In this document: positions 60,171-64,000 of the stretch, one piece after another
Layout of the letters: each line of letters begins with the position of its first letter
Numbering within the stretch: position 1 is the first letter of the stretch
Origin: Ziziphus jujuba
Taxonomy: Eukaryota; Streptophyta; Magnoliopsida; Rosales; Rhamnaceae
NCBI RefSeq assembly: GCF_031755915.1
Contig: NC_083380.1
Span: 33,751,501-33,815,500 of the forward strand
Direction: 5' to 3'
DNA length: 64,000 nt
Program-made: the position numbers and the translations under genes
The notes under the pieces: generated by a model
What the model saw: only the letters and a program-made list of their open reading frames with translations
What the model was told of the DNA's origin: nothing
Databases searched by the model: none

Positions 60171-60867
60171 CTTCTAGTTAAATTGTTTTTTCTCCTCTTG
60201 ACAACGTTTATTAGATCTTCAAAAGCAGTATATTAATTTCCTAAAAAAATTTAAAAGGAAAGTTACGTGGGACCACTCATACAGTACCCATCTGATTTAA
60301 GACTGTGACTCTTTATCTCCGTCACAAAAATTGTAGCAACAATTTTTATGTGAGTTGAAACAAATCCTCTAATCTCTAACTGCGGTAACTAGAAGAAGCT
60401 AAATGTATTTTAGAATTGAAGCGAATTTTATATTTTAAATTTCTTTTGGACAATATTTGCCTCCACATTAATGTGGAGACATTTCTATTTATTTCCACAT
60501 GGCATACCATTATTGATGAATTCAAAGTTTATAACCAATTAAAAATTTTAATTAGTTTGTAAGGCCCATATATTAAATAATTATAACCACATTTAATTAT
60601 TAATTATTACATTTTATGGGATTCATCATATAATATATAAATAAATAAAATTTTGATACATTGTCCAAGTAAGAATGAGCTACTATGTGGCTTGCTAGTT
60701 TATGGTTGCTCCCTAATGTTCAATTATATATAATTTATAGATTATATAACCAGCCGAATTACATATAATTGGATGCAATCATGCAATATATTAAAATGTA
60801 TATATAGGCAACACTGTCCAATTTATACTGGCGGTCCAATGTCATATTACTGATCGTAGCATAACCC

Positions 60868-61290
60868 TGTAGGGATGTCAACGGGGCGGGGCGGGGCGGG
60901 CCCGGTTTTTAAAATCCCATCCCCGTCCCCGTCCCCGCGGGGAATTTTACATCCCATCCCCGCGATTTTTTCCATTTCTTTAGGTGCGGGGCGAGATCGG
61001 GGATTTTGCAGAGCGGGGACGGAGCGGGACGGTTTTCCCCATTTTGTTTTTTAATTGATATTTTTTTTAGAAATTTATATAAAAAAATTATTTTATGATT
61101 AAAATATAAATAAAATGATTACAATGCAATAAAAATATAATAAAATACATCAAGAAACAAATTTACAATTATAATAAAATACATATTTAAAAAAATAAAT
61201 GAAAAGAAAAAAATGATTTTACATAAATGAAATTTTGTAAAAAAAAATAATAATAAATACATATATATATATATCGGGGCGGGTTCGGGA
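60868..61290. mobile_element. Small GGGGCGGGG-type nonautonomous element (MITE-like)
   Basis: Begins AGGGATGTCAACGGGGCGGG, holds CCCCGTCCCCGTCCCCGCGG and ends near CGGGGCGGGTTCGGGACGGG, with an AT-rich centre. Such GGGATGTCAA/GGGGCGGG ends are common in small plant DNA elements. A proper inverted right end and target duplication are not visible, so it may be truncated. Confidence 0.5.
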
Positions 61291-61413
61291 CGGGATTATT
61301 TGTTGGTGTATATGTATATAGGCTCTTAGACATTATCCTATATCACAAACTCGATCAAATAGAACTTTGAATTTTGTTGATTAATATTTAATTATTAGCT
61401 TGATATTTGAGAT

Positions 61414-62467
61414 ATGGAGCATTCCAATGACTATGCAGGGCTGTTTGGCAAAACCATCATCAGTGAAACTTTAGCGACAATGCCAAAATTTGCCGGCAAA
61501 GAAATACAGGGCGGCGAGAAAGGGAGGAAGAGGCTTTGGCAGCGTTTAACAAAGATCATAAGAAGTCGAAAGCAATCGAATATGTTAAGGGATTCAAAAG
61601 TGAATATGGTAATGGAGTCTCAACGCTGTGTTTAATCTATAATGCAACCGGAGACAATATAACATTTGTTGGTGATCATGACTGGTGTGGCCATCTCCAA
61701 AAGGGTTCGTGTAACAGCCCAGTCCACCCGCATGCGATATTGTCCGTTTTGGATCCAGCCCGCACGGTTTTGTCAAAATGCATCGTAAGAAAAAGGTATC
61801 TACACCCTCTTTTAAGGTATGTTTCGTTTCCCTTTCCAACCGATGTGGTATCTCACAGTTCGTATCAGCCACGGATCGAAAATGGCTAGTGGGCTGCATT
61901 TCTGCATGTCAAAGACGACGGTGCACGTTCGCCTGCTTCAGTCGGAGCTGTTGTGTATCGAGGCCAAAATGAGTCTGGAATTAAGTGTGATTTCATGCAG
62001 TCTTGGAACAATGAAAATTTCATGAGTAAAACTAAGGTACGTACATATACTTACCTTTTTTTTTTAAATTAATATATTTCCTTGTATATAAAACATTAAT
62101 TTTATTATATGCATATATCTATATATATGTGTGTGTGTGTGTGTGTTTGCAGACAGCTTATAGTGAAGTCCGTGAAGAAAACCATTTTAGGGAAGCTTCG
62201 GTTTGGTATGATATCTATTGGAAGTTGAAGAAATCTTCAACAAAACATAAAGACGTACGTAATGGATGCAAGTCGATTGTAGGAATTGAAAATATCAGCT
62301 CCCCATTTTTTGAGGCTGTATTGACTCTGGATGCTGTCAAAGCCTCTCCTCCGGTTCTCGATCAAAATAAAATAATTCAGCTTTACTCTCTTCTTATTAG
62401 GCTCCGACCGAGCCTGGTTCCAATTAATCAGTGTGCAAAATTATTATTCACTTTGTTTCAAGAATAA
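61414..62467 (+). pseudogene. JIP23-like copy 3, disrupted
   Basis: Exon 1 61414-62036 and exon 2 62153-62467. It starts MEHSNDYAGLFGKTIISETL as copy 2 does. Defects: a two-base gain near 61508 shifts the frame; a 148-bp solo LTR splits exon 1 at 61710-61857; TAG replaces CAG (Gln before WAAFLHV) at about 61888. Exon 2 is open: TAYSEVREENHFREASVWYD to SSPFFEAVLTLDAVKASPPV and a C-terminal stretch ending LFTLFQE. The intron holds a (GT)n tract near its acceptor. The TATA-like TATGTATATAGG at 61311-61322 matches that of copy 2. No functional full-length protein is expected. Confidence 0.88.
61710..61857 (+). mobile_element. TRIM-like solo LTR (148 bp) in JIP23-like exon 1
   Basis: Starts TGTAACAGCCCAGTCC and ends GGTATCTCACA, i.e. 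TG...CA, flanked by GTTCG (61705-61709 and 61858-61862). Copy 2 has the uninterrupted sequence at the same spot. Size, ends and the CTTTCCAACCGATGTGGTAT tail fit LTRs of small terminal-repeat retrotransposons in miniature (TRIM) known from many dicots; family name not assigned. Confidence 0.8.
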
Positions 62468-64000
62468 GACTCCAAGCTATATATAGGCACTTGCTTTGTT
62501 AATCGTAGTTAAAAGCGTGCATGTTGGAGGATTTATTTCTATTAATGTATGTTTAAATTTCTTTCAATTAATAAAATGTTCTGATTAATGATATATTTCA
62601 TACGTATCATGCATTTTCTTTTTCTTTCTTTTTTTCTTTTTTTTTTTTTTTTGGAAATTATGTACTGTTGGAAAATTTTATATTGATATTAGACAATTTT
62701 TAAAATTTGAATGAAAATTGTAAATGTGGCTTTTCACAATTTAGAAGTTGTATCGTTCCACATAGGTGCTACATTTGTAAATTTTTTTAATCATTTCATT
62801 ATTTAAAGATACATTCATATTCAATAGGATACCTTTACATACAAAGTATACATTTATGATGGATACGTCTTTTAATTACTTATCCTTTCAAACTCTATAA
62901 ATAAATTTACTTCTATTTAAATTTTATATTTAATCAATTCAATTTTTAATACAATTTAATATATAAGTTCAAAACGTTAGAGAGTACAAGTGTTGCAACT
63001 ATTATATTTTAAAAGATGATTATCATAAAACTAAGAACATTTTTAAAATGAAAAAAATTCATCTTAAAAATATAAAGTCAAACATTAATCTTGATATATT
63101 TATTGGATTTTCTATAATCTCCACTTCTTCTTCTTCTTTTTTTTAATTATCATCGTCTTTATATTTTGTGATATTTAAATAAAATTAATCATATTTGCGT
63201 ATAGTATTATTTTGTATAATATTTAGATTAATTAACTAATTTTTCTAACATGTACCAATTTGTTCGTAGATGTAATAAAATCCAGATGCAGAATAAGTAG
63301 CAAATCTAATCTCTCTCCATTGAGAGATTTATTGTGGTTGGTTTGGAATTTAATAAATTTCATGTAATTATTTGCGATCACTTTGCTATACCGATCTCAT
63401 TTTAGACAATGATTTTTTATCCACATCACAAAAATTGTAGCAGCTTCAATTTTTATGTGAATTGAAATTCTCTAATCTCCAATTGTGGAAACTGAAGCTA
63501 TATGCACTTTAGACTAGAACCAATTAATTATATATAATATATATTTGGTAACAAAAAAACGAGGATGAGTGTCCTCCTTCTGCCAGTACTTTAATGCTGC
63601 CAAGTCATGGCATGTACTGCAGCCTTGTCATCCCCGAATGTACTTCTAATAAATCCACAATCTTTAATATTCTAGGTTTTCTAATTTATACACACAAACC
63701 ATATAATATTAATATAAAGAGTATGTTCACAATGCCAAAATGTCACATATGTAATTTCCATTCAAAATTTGTTAAATTTATAGGTTCTCCACTCTAATTG
63801 CCGCAAAGGTTCTCCATGTCATTTGTGCATTGGAGGGTATCTATAGCCTCTAGCAAGTAGGTGTTTATGCTGGGCAATATCTTGGCGTTTAATTGGCGTT
63901 GAATGTTCAATTATATATAATTTATAGCTTAATTTACAACCAGTCCAATTACATATAACTGGCTGGAATATGTTAAATACCATACAATGTTGTTCATCGT
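62468..64000. other. 3' flank of JIP23-like copy 3, AT-rich
   Basis: Segments at about 63265-63340, 63385-63510 and 63891-63970 match, in order, 59100-59170, 60325-60410 and 60715-60790 downstream of copy 2, so the duplicated unit is at least 2.8 kb long. No further gene is seen. Confidence 0.65.

Overview
This is nuclear DNA of a flowering plant, most likely a eudicot. It is very AT-rich, its genes carry introns and are sparse, and it contains many LTR-retrotransposon remnants plus a plant-type tRNA-Phe. I cannot name the species. The protein families (RTM2-like HSP20 proteins with a membrane tail, dicot 23-kDa jasmonate-induced proteins) fit a woody eudicot, but that is inference.

Left third (1-23,900): a tandem array of five two-exon genes, copies A to E, on the + strand. 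Each encodes a small alpha-crystallin/HSP20-like domain followed by a C-terminal membrane segment, the layout of RESTRICTED TEV MOVEMENT 2 (RTM2) relatives. Copy A enters from the left edge (exon 2 only), B, D and E have intact frames, and C has a frameshift that removes its membrane tail. Between copies lie divergently oriented fragments of a broken PLS/E-class pentatricopeptide-repeat (PPR) gene, so the duplicated unit was an HSP20-like gene plus a PPR gene. A Copia element sits in the 3' flank of copy A, a 2.9-kb solo Gypsy LTR and a hAT-type MITE lie between A and B, and a Copia pol fragment sits inside the second PPR pseudogene.

Middle (24,400-28,370): a tRNA-Phe(GAA), a single-exon BolA-family gene, and on the - strand a frameshifted gene of the 23-kDa jasmonate-induced protein (JIP23) family.

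Right of centre (28,380-57,170): mostly retrotransposon. An old, decayed Ty3/Gypsy element (28,380-40,233) has a solo LTR nested in its body and another in its 3' LTR. A young Copia element (42,016-47,023) has two 433-bp LTRs that differ at three positions. It belongs to the same family as the left Copia but lies in the opposite orientation. Two more ~3.1-kb solo LTRs of the Gypsy family follow.

Right end (57,900-64,000): a tandem duplication of a JIP23-family gene, about 3.4 kb per unit. The first copy has an open frame that ends early. The second is a pseudogene with a frameshift, a nonsense codon and a 148-bp TRIM-like solo LTR in exon 1.

Probable working genes are HSP20-like B, D and E (A perhaps), BolA, tRNA-Phe and possibly the first right-hand JIP23 gene. 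I found no operon-like or wholly new system. The most unusual features are the HSP20-membrane array with its recent in-frame domain duplication, the nest of one LTR family reduced to solo LTRs, and a 129-bp foldback at 59.3 kb.
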